From positions 1 through 64,000 of the forward strand of contig NZ_JAIWJY010000007.1 in NCBI RefSeq assembly GCF_028829235.1: a stretch of 64,000 nucleotides of DNA, read 5' to 3'. A program made the position numbers and the translations under genes. The notes beneath the pieces were generated by a model. The model worked only from the letters and a program-made list of their open reading frames with translations, made no database searches and was not told the origin of the DNA. This document shows positions 27,493 to 35,428 of this stretch, in pieces. The stretch is from Tenacibaculum larymnensis. Lineage in GTDB: Bacteria > Bacteroidota > Bacteroidia > Flavobacteriales > Flavobacteriaceae. Position 1 is the stretch's first letter; every line of letters starts with the position of its first letter.

Positions 27493-27774
27493 TTAGTCTA
27501 TTTCTTCATAGTCAACGTACTCGCCAACAGAATTATTACTTTCTTTTGAATTATTTGGCTTTTTATCAATAACAGTTTTTCCAACTTCAACATCAGATGC
27601 TTGTTGTTGGTTTCTATACTGTTGCTCAGCTTTCTTTTGTACTTTGTCTACTGCTTTTTTTATTAAGTATGGTCCAAAAAGTTTTGCTAAAAACTTAATA
27701 GCATAATAAACTAACAGAATAATTAATATGGTTTTTAAAAAATTCACAGGTCCAGCTTCATTTAAATATGTCAT
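27493..27774 (-). CDS. DUF4834 family small membrane protein
   Basis: 93 residues from the ATG at 27774 (MTYLNEAG), chosen over a longer frame that would add 13 unlikely residues. One membrane helix (about 9-27, NFLKTILIILLVYYAIKFLAKLF) is followed by a basic helix with QKKAEQQYRNQQQ and an acidic tail. This matches DUF4834, often located before YfhO in Flavobacteriaceae. Function unknown; probably a partner or regulator of YfhO by location only. Confidence 0.75.
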   Translation of the reverse strand: MTYLNEAGPVNFLKTILIILLVYYAIKFLAKLFGPYLIKKAVDKVQKKAEQQYRNQQQASDVEVGKTVIDKKPNNSKESNNSVGEYVDYEEID

Positions 27775-27879
27775 CTTTTTTCTTAAAATAAAAAAATCAA
27801 TCAAAAATAACAATTTGAAGCAAAAGGAAGCGTTAAGAGTTTACAAAACTTATATTATATAGGTAATTGTATTTTTACG

Positions 27880-27887
27880 TATGTTTG
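27880..27887 (+). promoter_or_regulatory. Candidate -7 promoter box
   Basis: TATGTTTG fits TAnnTTTG, 28 bases before the ATG at 27915 of the outer membrane protein gene. Confidence 0.4.
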
Positions 27888-27914
27888 TACAACCTGAAAA
27901 TTTGGATTTATTAT

Positions 27915-29258
27915 ATGATTAAGAAACTTCTTATCCTTTTTGTTTTTTGCTCAATTTTAACTGCTAACGCGCAATATACACCTGTTATAAATTCAAATAG
28001 GCCAGGTTTTTCTGAAAGCCCTTATAGTGTTGGCTCGGGAGTTTATCAGTTTGAAACAAGTGTTTTTTATAGAAAAATGAATGCTACACCTACCTTTAGT
28101 AACCCTGAAGCACTAGGTTTAAATTTATTTTTTAGAACTAGTTTTATTTCTGAAAAGTTAGAACTTAATTTTAATACTTCTTTACAAAGAGATAAAATTG
28201 CTTTGAAAAATATTTTTGAATCATCTTATAATAAAACTGGATTGAGTCAATTTAGCTTAGGTGCAAAATATATGATTTATGCTCCTAAATATGATGATAA
28301 AAGCAAAGAAATAAGAAGTTGGAAAAAAAGACATTCTTTCGACTGGAAAAGGTGGATACCACATATTGGTGTTTCTGCAGGAATAAATATTGGAAGCTTT
28401 TTAACCGATTACCATGAAAGAGGTGGGTTTAGTCCTAAAGTTGGTATTTTATTACAAAATGAGTTTTCTGACAAACTAAATGTTATTACCAACCTTCATT
28501 ATGATTATATTGGTACTGATTTTTCTCAATTTTCTTATATAGTAACAGGTACTTATAACTTTGATGATTATTGGTCTGGTTTTGCTGAAATACAAGGTAT
28601 ATTTGAAGAATACGAGAAAAAAACTAACATAGGAGCTGGAGCTGCCTATCTTTTTAGTGAAAACTTACAGTTTAATGCTTCACTAAGAGCTAATTTACAA
28701 CAAGATGAAATTGGAATTTATAGTTCTTTAGGAGTATCATACAGGCTTAATAGGCATAAAGACGATTTTGTTGAAATAGATGAATTCGGAAACAAAATTG
28801 AAAAGGAAAAGCCTGTTAAATATGACGAGGATAGAAACTTCTTTGGTCGTATGTTTAGTAAAGTAGGTAAATTATTTTCTAAAAAAGACAAACGAAAAGT
28901 AGATTTAGATACCGACTCTAATAATGGAGAGCTTTTAAATGAAAAACCTAAGAGAGAACGTCAAGGATCTTTAGTTGATGTGATTGTTAAAGAAGACAAA
29001 AAACAAAAGAAAAAGACTGCTAAAGAAGAAAGAAAAGCCGCTAAAAAAGCTAAAAAGAAAGCAGAAAAAGAGGCTAAACGCAAAGAAAAAGAACGTTTAA
29101 AGCTTGAAAAACAAATTAAAAAAGAAGAGGAAAAAGAAGCGAAACGTAAAGAAAAAGAACGTTTAAAACTTGAAAAGGAGATTAAAAAGCTAGAAGAAGA
29201 AATAAAAAAAGAAGAACAAGAAGAGAAAGAGAAGGAAAAAGAAAAGGAGGATAATTAA
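27915..29258 (+). CDS. Transporter-like outer membrane beta-barrel protein with charged C-terminal tail
   Basis: 447 residues from the ATG at 27915, which gives a clean signal peptide (KKLLILFVFCSILTANAQ). Residues 20-290 look like a beta-barrel of the MetA-pathway outer membrane family, starting with the usual INSNRPGFSESPYSVGSGVYQFE. From about 300 the sequence turns into a Lys/Glu-dense helix with near repeats of EAKRKEKERLKLEK, up to the end. That tail is low-complexity and would be periplasmic; it makes the reverse strand spuriously open. Role unknown. Confidence 0.8.
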   Translation: MIKKLLILFVFCSILTANAQYTPVINSNRPGFSESPYSVGSGVYQFETSVFYRKMNATPTFSNPEALGLNLFFRTSFISEKLELNFNTSLQRDKIALKNIFESSYNKTGLSQFSLGAKYMIYAPKYDDKSKEIRSWKKRHSFDWKRWIPHIGVSAGINIGSFLTDYHERGGFSPKVGILLQNEFSDKLNVITNLHYDYIGTDFSQFSYIVTGTYNFDDYWSGFAEIQGIFEEYEKKTNIGAGAAYLFSENLQFNASLRANLQQDEIGIYSSLGVSYRLNRHKDDFVEIDEFGNKIEKEKPVKYDEDRNFFGRMFSKVGKLFSKKDKRKVDLDTDSNNGELLNEKPKRERQGSLVDVIVKEDKKQKKKTAKEERKAAKKAKKKAEKEAKRKEKERLKLEKQIKKEEEKEAKRKEKERLKLEKEIKKLEEEIKKEEQEEKEKEKEKEDN

Positions 29259-29276
29259 AAGCCTTAAATTTGTAAA

Positions 29277-30395
29277 ATGATTCAAATTAAAGAAATAACT
29301 ACCAAAAAGGGAATGAAACAATTTGTTAAATTTCCTTTTTCTCTTTATAAAGACAATAAGTATTGGGTTCCTCCTATTATTAAGGACGAAATTGAAAGTT
29401 TTGACAAAAATAAAAACCCTGTTTTTGAATATGCAAACGCTCACTTTTTTTTAGCCTTAAAAAACAATAAAACAGTTGGTAGAGTTGTAGCAATCATCAA
29501 TTCTTACGAAATAGAAAAACAGTACATAAAAAAGATACGCTTTGGTTGGTTTGATGTTATTGATGACATAGAAGTATCTAAAGCCTTGTTAAATAAAGTT
29601 GCGGAAATAGGTCGTGAAAACAACCTAGAGTATATGGAAGGCCCTGTTGGTTTTAATAATTTGGATAAAACAGGGGTTCTTATTGAAGGTTTTGATTATA
29701 TCGGCACTATGATTACTTGGTACAATCATCCATACTATGCTAAACATTTAGAGCAATTAGGCTTTACAAAAGAAAAAGAATACATTGAAAGTATATTCTC
29801 TTTCAGTAATGTTGATATTAAAAAATATAGAAAAGCAAGCAATATAATTCAAAGAAGGTATAACTTAACTCCTTTGAATTTTACTTCAACCGATAAAATA
29901 ATGCCTTATGTAGATGAGATGTTTGATTTGTTTAGTAAAACCTATTCAAAACTATCTACATATGTACCTATTTCAGATGCTCAAATAGCTTACTTTAAAA
30001 AGAAATACATAAGCTTTATAAACCCTGAGTATATAAAATTTGTTGTCGATGAAAATCATAAATTAGTAGCCTTTGCTATTGTAATGCCTTCTTTTTCTGA
30101 AGCCTTACAAAAAGCAAAAGGAAAACTTTTTCCTTTTGGAATTTTCCACTTACTTAATGCCAGGAAAAACTCAAAAGATGTTACATTTTATCTAATAGGT
30201 GTTGACCCCGAATACCAAAACAAAGGAGTTACTGCTATTGTTTTTGAGCAATTTCATCCTATATTTTTAGCTAGAGGGATTCAAAACTGTATTAGAACAC
30301 CAGAACTTGAAGAAAACCAAGCAATTCATCAAATCTGGAAAGATTTTAACCCTAAAATTCATAAAAGAAGAAGAACATACAAACTCGATTTATAA
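29277..30395 (+). CDS. GNAT-type acetyltransferase
   Basis: 372 residues, about twice the size of a single GNAT domain. A first half (about 1-180) with the pattern FPFSLYKDNKYWVPPIIKDE and FFLALKNNKTVGRVVAIIN, then a second half ending in FYLIGVDPEYQNKGVTAIVFEQF, whose QxxGxx stretch resembles the acetyl-CoA loop. The substrate is unknown. Ends in an ATG-overlap with rsmE (one base), so the two are cotranslated. Confidence 0.75.
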   Translation: MIQIKEITTKKGMKQFVKFPFSLYKDNKYWVPPIIKDEIESFDKNKNPVFEYANAHFFLALKNNKTVGRVVAIINSYEIEKQYIKKIRFGWFDVIDDIEVSKALLNKVAEIGRENNLEYMEGPVGFNNLDKTGVLIEGFDYIGTMITWYNHPYYAKHLEQLGFTKEKEYIESIFSFSNVDIKKYRKASNIIQRRYNLTPLNFTSTDKIMPYVDEMFDLFSKTYSKLSTYVPISDAQIAYFKKKYISFINPEYIKFVVDENHKLVAFAIVMPSFSEALQKAKGKLFPFGIFHLLNARKNSKDVTFYLIGVDPEYQNKGVTAIVFEQFHPIFLARGIQNCIRTPELEENQAIHQIWKDFNPKIHKRRRTYKLDL

Positions 30396-31105
30396 TGCAA
30401 CTCTTTTATAATTCAGATTTATTAACTACTTCAAAAGAAATTACTTTCAATAAAGATGAAAGTCGTCATATCATTCGTGTATTGCGAAAAAAAGAAGGAG
30501 ATATATTACACATTACTAACGGTAAAGGAATCCTTTTTTTTGCCGAAATAATTATTGGAAGCGATAAAAAGTGTATTGCTAAAATCATTAAATATGAAGA
30601 AAAACCCTGTACTAGAGATTATTATTTACATGTAGTTATAGCTCCTACAAAAAATAATGATCGTTTAGAATGGTTTTTAGAAAAGGCTACAGAAATAGGT
30701 ATTGATGAAATTACCCCTATTATTTGTAAAAACTCAGAAAGAAAAGTTGTAAAAATTGATCGTTTAGAGAGGATTATACAATCTGCTATGAAACAATCAT
30801 TACAGTTTACGCTACCTAAGCTTAACCCTCCTGTAAATTTTTCTGACTTTATAAAAAATGATTTTTCAGAAGAAACTTTCATTGCACACTGTGAAGAAAG
30901 TATTGAAAAAAAGTTTTTAAAAAACATTGCTTCTCCTAAATCAAAATACACAATTCTTATAGGTCCAGAAGGAGATTTTTCTCATGAAGAAATCCAACAG
31001 TCTTTAAATAAAAAATTCACTCCTATTTCTTTAGGAGATAATAGACTTAGAACAGAAACAGCTGGTTTAAATGTAGTACAGAGTATAGCCTATTTACACC
31101 AGTAA
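30395..31105 (+). CDS. rsmE: 16S rRNA m3U1498 methyltransferase RsmE
   Basis: 236 residues. N-terminal PUA-like part with FNKDESRHIIRVLRKKEGD, then a SPOUT knot with KATEIGIDEITPIICKNSERKV, the SAM loop ILIGPEGDFSHEE (about 187-199), and SLGDNRLRTETAGLNVV near 209-226. These are the complete RsmE signatures. It methylates N3 of U1498 in the 30S decoding region. Confidence 0.95.
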   Translation: MQLFYNSDLLTTSKEITFNKDESRHIIRVLRKKEGDILHITNGKGILFFAEIIIGSDKKCIAKIIKYEEKPCTRDYYLHVVIAPTKNNDRLEWFLEKATEIGIDEITPIICKNSERKVVKIDRLERIIQSAMKQSLQFTLPKLNPPVNFSDFIKNDFSEETFIAHCEESIEKKFLKNIASPKSKYTILIGPEGDFSHEEIQQSLNKKFTPISLGDNRLRTETAGLNVVQSIAYLHQ

Positions 31106-31147
31106 TTCATTTTTTGTATATTTAGCTACTCTTAAAGGTTTTTTATT

Positions 31148-32323
31148 TTGACTACAGCAGATTTTTTTAATCTCTTTTTGTTAATTAGTGCCGTTCACGG
31201 TTTCGCTTTTAGTATTATACTTTTTTGTTCTAAAAATGGACGAGAAAAAAGTATGATATACTTAAATCTTTTAATATTAGCTATATCATTAAACAACATA
31301 CAGTCTTGGGCCTTAGAAAAAGAATTGTTTCAGCATAAGTTTGCTTTAGACTATGTACAAGTTCCTTGGCACTTTTTAGCAATGCCTTTTTTGTACATGT
31401 TTTTAATTCACTATCTAAATCTTGCTGAAAAATCATACAAAATATTAAAGATAATTATTCCGTTATTTTTAATTCTTGTCGCCAGTCAAATTAGTTTTGT
31501 TCTTTACTACAGTGATTCAGCTTCTAGAGAATATCTAAATTTTATTTACGAAAGATATACTTCTATCGAAGAGATATTTAGTTTGATTACATCGTTAGGT
31601 ATTTTTATTTATTCATTTTACATTTTGTACAAAAAGGAAAAACTTTTTCCTAAAATTCTATCATTTGACAATCTTAGATGGATTTATACATTCTTTATAT
31701 TAACTTCTATCGGATATGCTCTTTGGATTTTAGCTTTATTTATTAAAGTAAAAATGAACTTTACTGGTTTCTTATTCTCATATTATCCTTTAAGAGTTTA
31801 TACTACTGTATTAATTTATTGGTTAGGATATCAGGGGTTGAAACAAATTCGTGTACTAAAAGAGCGTGAAAGAATTAGAGAATCTCTTTTACTTGATTTA
31901 AATGGTGATTTTAGCGTTGATACAATTAATTTAAACACCGAGAAAAACTTCTCTAAAAACCATGTCGAAAAACAAAAGGAACAATTTATAGAAATAGATA
32001 AGTTTATTAGATCTAAAAAGAAGTATTTACTAAATAAGTACACACTACAAGACCTATCAAAAGACACAGAGTTAAGTTCTAGCACTCTTTCTCTTGTTAT
32101 AAATAATATTGCTAAAAAATCTTTTACCGATTATTTAAACGAAATGAGGATAGATTTAGCTAAAACACTCTTGTTAGATCCCGATTACACCAGCTATACA
32201 ATAACTTCTATTGGGCTAGAGTCTGGGTTCAATTCTAAATCTACATTCTATACTGTTTTTAAAAAACATACGGGACATACACCTGTCCAGTTTAAAAGCT
32301 TATCATTAGCTGTTTTAAATTAA
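31148..32323 (+). CDS. Membrane-bound AraC family transcription regulator
   Basis: 391 residues from a TTG start. Seven hydrophobic helices occupy about residues 5-230 (SAVHGFAFSIILF, IYLNLLILAISLNN, and so on), then a linker and a C-terminal AraC double HTH (about 280-388), with YTLQDLSKDTELSSSTLSLVIN and ITSIGLESGFNSKSTFYTVFKKHTGHTPVQF. Such seven-helix sensors joined to AraC are frequent in Flavobacteriaceae. No ATG exists nearby that would keep the first helix. A long hairpin follows at 32351, after which is a 518-base gap. Confidence 0.85.
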   Translation: MTTADFFNLFLLISAVHGFAFSIILFCSKNGREKSMIYLNLLILAISLNNIQSWALEKELFQHKFALDYVQVPWHFLAMPFLYMFLIHYLNLAEKSYKILKIIIPLFLILVASQISFVLYYSDSASREYLNFIYERYTSIEEIFSLITSLGIFIYSFYILYKKEKLFPKILSFDNLRWIYTFFILTSIGYALWILALFIKVKMNFTGFLFSYYPLRVYTTVLIYWLGYQGLKQIRVLKERERIRESLLLDLNGDFSVDTINLNTEKNFSKNHVEKQKEQFIEIDKFIRSKKKYLLNKYTLQDLSKDTELSSSTLSLVINNIAKKSFTDYLNEMRIDLAKTLLLDPDYTSYTITSIGLESGFNSKSTFYTVFKKHTGHTPVQFKSLSLAVLN

Positions 32324-32350
32324 AACTAACTTTCATTTTATAAAAAGACA

Positions 32351-32383
32351 GTTCGAAAACATCCAAAATGGACGTTTTCGAAC
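32351..32383 (+). terminator. Long hairpin after the AraC gene
   Basis: GTTCGAAAAC pairs perfectly with GTTTTCGAAC, with a further TCC/GGA inside. The following sequence (CTTTATCTCC) is only weakly T-rich, so it may be a terminator or an mRNA-stabilising structure. Confidence 0.55.
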
Positions 32384-32436
32384 CTTTATCTCCTTATTCT
32401 AAAGTATATTTACTAAGTGAAATTAAAAAATTAGTA

Positions 32437-32568
32437 ATTGAAAATAGTTGAAGGGGTTTTCAATTTATAATTAAGATTTCTAATAAAATTATTGAGAACA
32501 CTTATTTCTCAATGCGAAGAAGGAAAAGCTATAGCTTAAAAACACCAATAATATTATTGGTGTTTTTT
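32437..32568 (+). ncRNA. Possible structured RNA 1 (three hairpins)
   Basis: ATTGAAAA/TTTTCAAT (32437-32464, loop with GGGG), ATTGAGAA/TTCTCAAT (32491-32513) and a perfect 14-bp terminator hairpin (32539-32566) with a T-run follow one another. TATATTTA at 32405-32412 is one base off the TAnnTTTG consensus. Three perfect stems in 130 bases without a frame suggest an RNA. The terminator is symmetric, so the strand is not certain; the minus strand would show CCCC in the first loop. Confidence 0.4.
32539..32568. terminator. Symmetric intrinsic terminator
   Basis: Perfect 14-bp self-complementary arms (AAAACACCAATAAT and its complement) then TTTT on the plus strand, with a matching T-run on the minus strand. 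Confidence 0.75.
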
Positions 32569-32615
32569 ACCTTTTACAACCCAAATACAACTTATTAACA
32601 AATCATCATCAATCA

Positions 32616-32633
32616 TGCTTTTTATAAAAAGTT
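32616..32633. promoter_or_regulatory. Inverted repeat related to the one before the TPR-AraC gene
   Basis: TGCTTTTTATAAAAAGTT shares TGCTTTTT-N2-AAAAAG with the palindrome at 23331. A TTTTTG lies about 29 bases after its centre, the same distance as from the 23280 copy to the end of its TATATTTG box. Confidence 0.3.
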
Positions 32634-32708
32634 GGTTTTAAAACACCTTTTTGGATGTAACTGAACTACAGATAGATAAGCTTATTATATTTTTATTACA
32701 TATAAAAA

Positions 32709-32800
32709 AGGCTTTCTTTAAAATTGGGGAATTTTCTGAATAGAAAGCTTATTTTATTTTTTAAGGGGAAAAAACACCAACACATTTGTTGGTGTTTTTT
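32709..32800 (+). ncRNA. Possible structured RNA 2
   Basis: Stem GCTTTCT (32711-32717)/AGAAAGC (32742-32748) encloses AAAATT-GGGG-AATTTT, followed by TTTAAGGGGAAA and an 11-bp terminator hairpin (AAAACACCAAC 32771-32781 with GTTGGTGTTTT 32788-32798) and T-run. No frame. On the minus strand the first hairpin is itself followed by a T-run, so an RNA reading leftwards is also possible. Confidence 0.35.
32771..32800. terminator. Intrinsic terminator
   Basis: AAAACACCAAC/GTTGGTGTTTT with a 6-base loop and T-runs on both strands. Confidence 0.75.
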
Positions 32801-32841
32801 ATTGTTGTTTTACTATATTGCTTTTAAATTCAAGTTAATTA

Positions 32842-33483
32842 ATGAAAAACTTCATCCTGTTTTTTTTCCTCCTATTAAACCTCAATATTTTTTCACAAGA
32901 AATAGCTATTATACAATATAAAGGAGGTGGTGATTGGTATGCAAACCCTACCGCATTACCTAACCTTATAAGGTTTACTAATCTGAATACAAAAACACAA
33001 ATTGATAAGGACATACAAAGCATTACACTTGATGATGAAACCATCCTTAACTATCCTATAGTCTTTATAACAGGACATGGTAATATTTTATTTACAGACA
33101 ATGAAGTATCAACACTAAGAAACTATCTTATTTCTGGAGGGTTCTTGCACATATCTGACAACTATGGTCTTGATAAATATATACGAAGAGAATTAAAAAA
33201 AGTTTTTCCCGAATTGCAACTTCAAGAAATTCCTAACAATCATCCTATTTACCATCAAACATTCTCTTTTTCTAAAGGCTTGCCAAAAATTCATGAACAC
33301 GATAAAAAACCACCACAAGGTTTTGGTTTATTCTACGAAGGAAGACTTGTTGTTTTTTATGATTATGAAAGTGATTTAAGTGATGGTTGGGAAGATACAG
33401 CAGTACATAACGACCCAAAAGAAATTAGAACTAAAGCGCTACAAATGGGAGCCAACATAATAGAGTATGCTTTTAAACATTAA
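32842..33483 (+). CDS. DUF4159 domain protein
   Basis: 213 residues with signal peptide (FILFFFLLLNLNIFSQ). The body follows DUF4159: AIIQYKGGGDWYANPTALPNLIRF, PIVFITGHGNILF, the glutamine-amidotransferase-like GGFLHISDNYG, and a DGWED near the end. The fold resembles class I amidotransferase-like proteins but without the catalytic Cys. It is secreted. The next gene starts inside its last codons (17-base overlap), so the two are translated together. Confidence 0.85.
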   Translation: MKNFILFFFLLLNLNIFSQEIAIIQYKGGGDWYANPTALPNLIRFTNLNTKTQIDKDIQSITLDDETILNYPIVFITGHGNILFTDNEVSTLRNYLISGGFLHISDNYGLDKYIRRELKKVFPELQLQEIPNNHPIYHQTFSFSKGLPKIHEHDKKPPQGFGLFYEGRLVVFYDYESDLSDGWEDTAVHNDPKEIRTKALQMGANIIEYAFKH

Positions 33484-34378
33484 CACTTTACAAATTGATA
33501 ACATTAAAATTAATTTTGACACAGAGGCTTTATGGATGCTAAATATTGCTCTAGCAATAATTATGTTTGGTATTGCCTTAGATATAAAAATAGATGACTT
33601 TAAAAGACTTATTAACAGCCCTAAAATATTATTTGTTGGATTATTATCACAATTTATCCTGCTTCCTTTTTTAACTTTTATTCTTGTTAACATCATTAAT
33701 CCATATCCCAGTTTTGCCTTAGGTATGATGATGATTGCTGCTTGCCCAGGTGGAAATGTTTCTAACTTTTTTAGTAAAATGGCAAAAGGTAACGCTGCAC
33801 TATCTGTTAGCTTAACGGCTTTTTCTACAATTATTTGTTTAATAATGACCCCATTAAACTTACAGTTATGGGGTAGCTTATATGAGCCTACTAATGAAAT
33901 TTTAAAAAGTGTTTCATTAAATCCTTTTGAGCTTTTTAAACTTGTACTTCTTATTTTAGGAATTCCAATAGTTTTAGGAATGCTAGTTAATCATTATCAT
34001 CACGAAATGGCTAAAAAAATAAATAAACTTTTACGTCCGTTTTCTATTTTCTTTTTCCTCTTATTAATTGTAATAGCATTGTATGATAATGCTGATGTTT
34101 TTAAAAACTACATACATTTAGTATTATTTCTTGTAATATTTCATAACATTTATGCGTTTGTTATAGGCTATGCTGCTGCTAAATCTTTTAAGTTAAATAA
34201 AAAGGATTGTAAAACGATTTCTATGGAAACTGGAATACAAAATGGAGGCTTAGGGTTACTTCTTATTTTTAGCTTTTTTGACGGCTTAGGCGGAATGGCT
34301 CTTCTTGCTGCGTTCTGGGGTGTTTGGGATATTTTTTCAGGAATGATCTTAGCTACTTACTGGGGAAGAAATAAATAA
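33467..34378 (+). CDS. Bile acid:sodium symporter family (SBF) transporter
   Basis: 303 residues with about nine membrane helices. NIALAIIMFGIALDIKIDDF in the first helix, MMMIAACPGGNVSNFFSKMAKGNAALSVSLTA near 75-105, and SMETGIQNGGLGLLL near 245-260 are the sodium-site and unwound-helix motifs of the SBF/ASBT family. Probable Na+-coupled uptake of an organic anion. The overlap with DUF4159 and the close follow-on of an acyltransferase suggest one operon, though no common pathway is evident. Confidence 0.85.
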   Translation: MLLNINTLQIDNIKINFDTEALWMLNIALAIIMFGIALDIKIDDFKRLINSPKILFVGLLSQFILLPFLTFILVNIINPYPSFALGMMMIAACPGGNVSNFFSKMAKGNAALSVSLTAFSTIICLIMTPLNLQLWGSLYEPTNEILKSVSLNPFELFKLVLLILGIPIVLGMLVNHYHHEMAKKINKLLRPFSIFFFLLLIVIALYDNADVFKNYIHLVLFLVIFHNIYAFVIGYAAAKSFKLNKKDCKTISMETGIQNGGLGLLLIFSFFDGLGGMALLAAFWGVWDIFSGMILATYWGRNK

Positions 34379-34381
34379 TAA

Positions 34382-35428
34382 ATGAAAACACTTTTATACT
34401 ACTTTTTTAAACTCTTTGTAAAAACTGGTTTATTCTTTTATTCAAAAAAAATAACGGTAGTTGGTAGTGAACGTATACCAAAAAATGAAGCTGTAATTTT
34501 TACTGCTAATCATCCAAATGGCTTAATTGATCCTTTACTCATAGCCACTCACATAAAAAGGAGAACAAACTTTTTAGTACGCGCTGCAGTATTTAATAAC
34601 CCTATTATTGCTAAGTTTTTTAACTTACTTGGAATGATGCCTATATACCGTATTAGAGATGGTGTGCAACAGCTTAGTAAAAACGAAGAAATTTTTAATA
34701 AATGTCAACTAATATTAAAAAATAACAAAATCTTACTAATCTTTCCTGAGGGAACTCATAATAAAGATAGAACTGTTAGACCTTTAAGTAAAGGTTTTAC
34801 AAGGATTATTTTTAAAACTTTAGATAATTTCCCTGACACTAAAATTAATATCGTTCCTGTAGGAATTACATATCAAAATATATCTAGTTACCCTTCAAAA
34901 ACTGCTATATATTTTGGTTTTCCTATTTTGGCTAACAATTATTACGATAAACAAAACATAAATCAATCAGTAAAAAACATAAAGGAACTTGTTTCAAATC
35001 AACTAGAAGATTTAAGTGTTCATATAAAGCAAGATGAAGGTTATGAAACTACTTTGTCTACCTTAAACAATGCTCAGGTTGATTTTACTAAAGTTAATTA
35101 TGTAAATACACTTATAAAAGACAAAAAAGTACTTCCACAAAAAAAGCGTAGTATAAACTACGCTCTTCCTTTATTTTTATTAATTGTTTTAAATAGTTTG
35201 ATTCCATATTCAATCTGGAAATTTTTAAGTAAAAAAGTAGACGAAATAGAGTTTATAGACACCTTTAGATTTGGCGTAAATGCTATTTTGTTCCCTTTGT
35301 TTTACTGTATCCAAAGTTGGATAATTAATATCTTTTTTGGCTGGAAAATAGCTTTACTCTATTTTTTCACTTCTTTCTTACTTATTCTTTTATATACCAA
35401 ACTATCTACTACTCCGCCATCAAAATAG
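34382..35428 (+). CDS. 1-acyl-sn-glycerol-3-phosphate acyltransferase-like (PlsC family)
   Basis: 348 residues. The acyltransferase core occupies about 20-200 with the catalytic NHPNGLID (HX4D) near 40-47 and FPEGTHNKDRTVRPL (block III) near 120-134. The C-terminal third has about three membrane helices (YALPLFLLIVLNSLIPYSIW and after), unlike basic PlsC. Likely phosphatidic acid synthesis or lipid remodelling at the inner membrane. It starts 3 bases after the transporter stop and its end overlaps the converging GH3 gene by 20 bases. Confidence 0.85.
   Translation: MKTLLYYFFKLFVKTGLFFYSKKITVVGSERIPKNEAVIFTANHPNGLIDPLLIATHIKRRTNFLVRAAVFNNPIIAKFFNLLGMMPIYRIRDGVQQLSKNEEIFNKCQLILKNNKILLIFPEGTHNKDRTVRPLSKGFTRIIFKTLDNFPDTKINIVPVGITYQNISSYPSKTAIYFGFPILANNYYDKQNINQSVKNIKELVSNQLEDLSVHIKQDEGYETTLSTLNNAQVDFTKVNYVNTLIKDKKVLPQKKRSINYALPLFLLIVLNSLIPYSIWKFLSKKVDEIEFIDTFRFGVNAILFPLFYCIQSWIINIFFGWKIALLYFFTSFLLILLYTKLSTTPPSK

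Larger units (their letters stand above)
32324..32841. other. Intergenic region, 518 bases, hairpin-rich
   Basis: No reading frame is convincing. It contains a 10-bp hairpin at 32351, two further hairpins and a 14-bp palindromic terminator between 32437 and 32568, an inverted repeat at 32616, and another hairpin plus 11-bp terminator between 32709 and 32800. Two stable RNAs, on either strand, are the simplest reading. See separate entries. Confidence 0.55.

Noticed and set aside
29190..29444. 84-residue minus-strand Phe/Leu-rich frame
   Set aside because: Mirror of the Lys/Glu-rich tail of the outer membrane protein; low complexity makes the reverse strand open.
32724..33044. Short frames on both strands around the start of the DUF4159 gene
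   Set aside because: They run through terminator hairpins or antisense to the DUF4159 signal peptide and have no family features.
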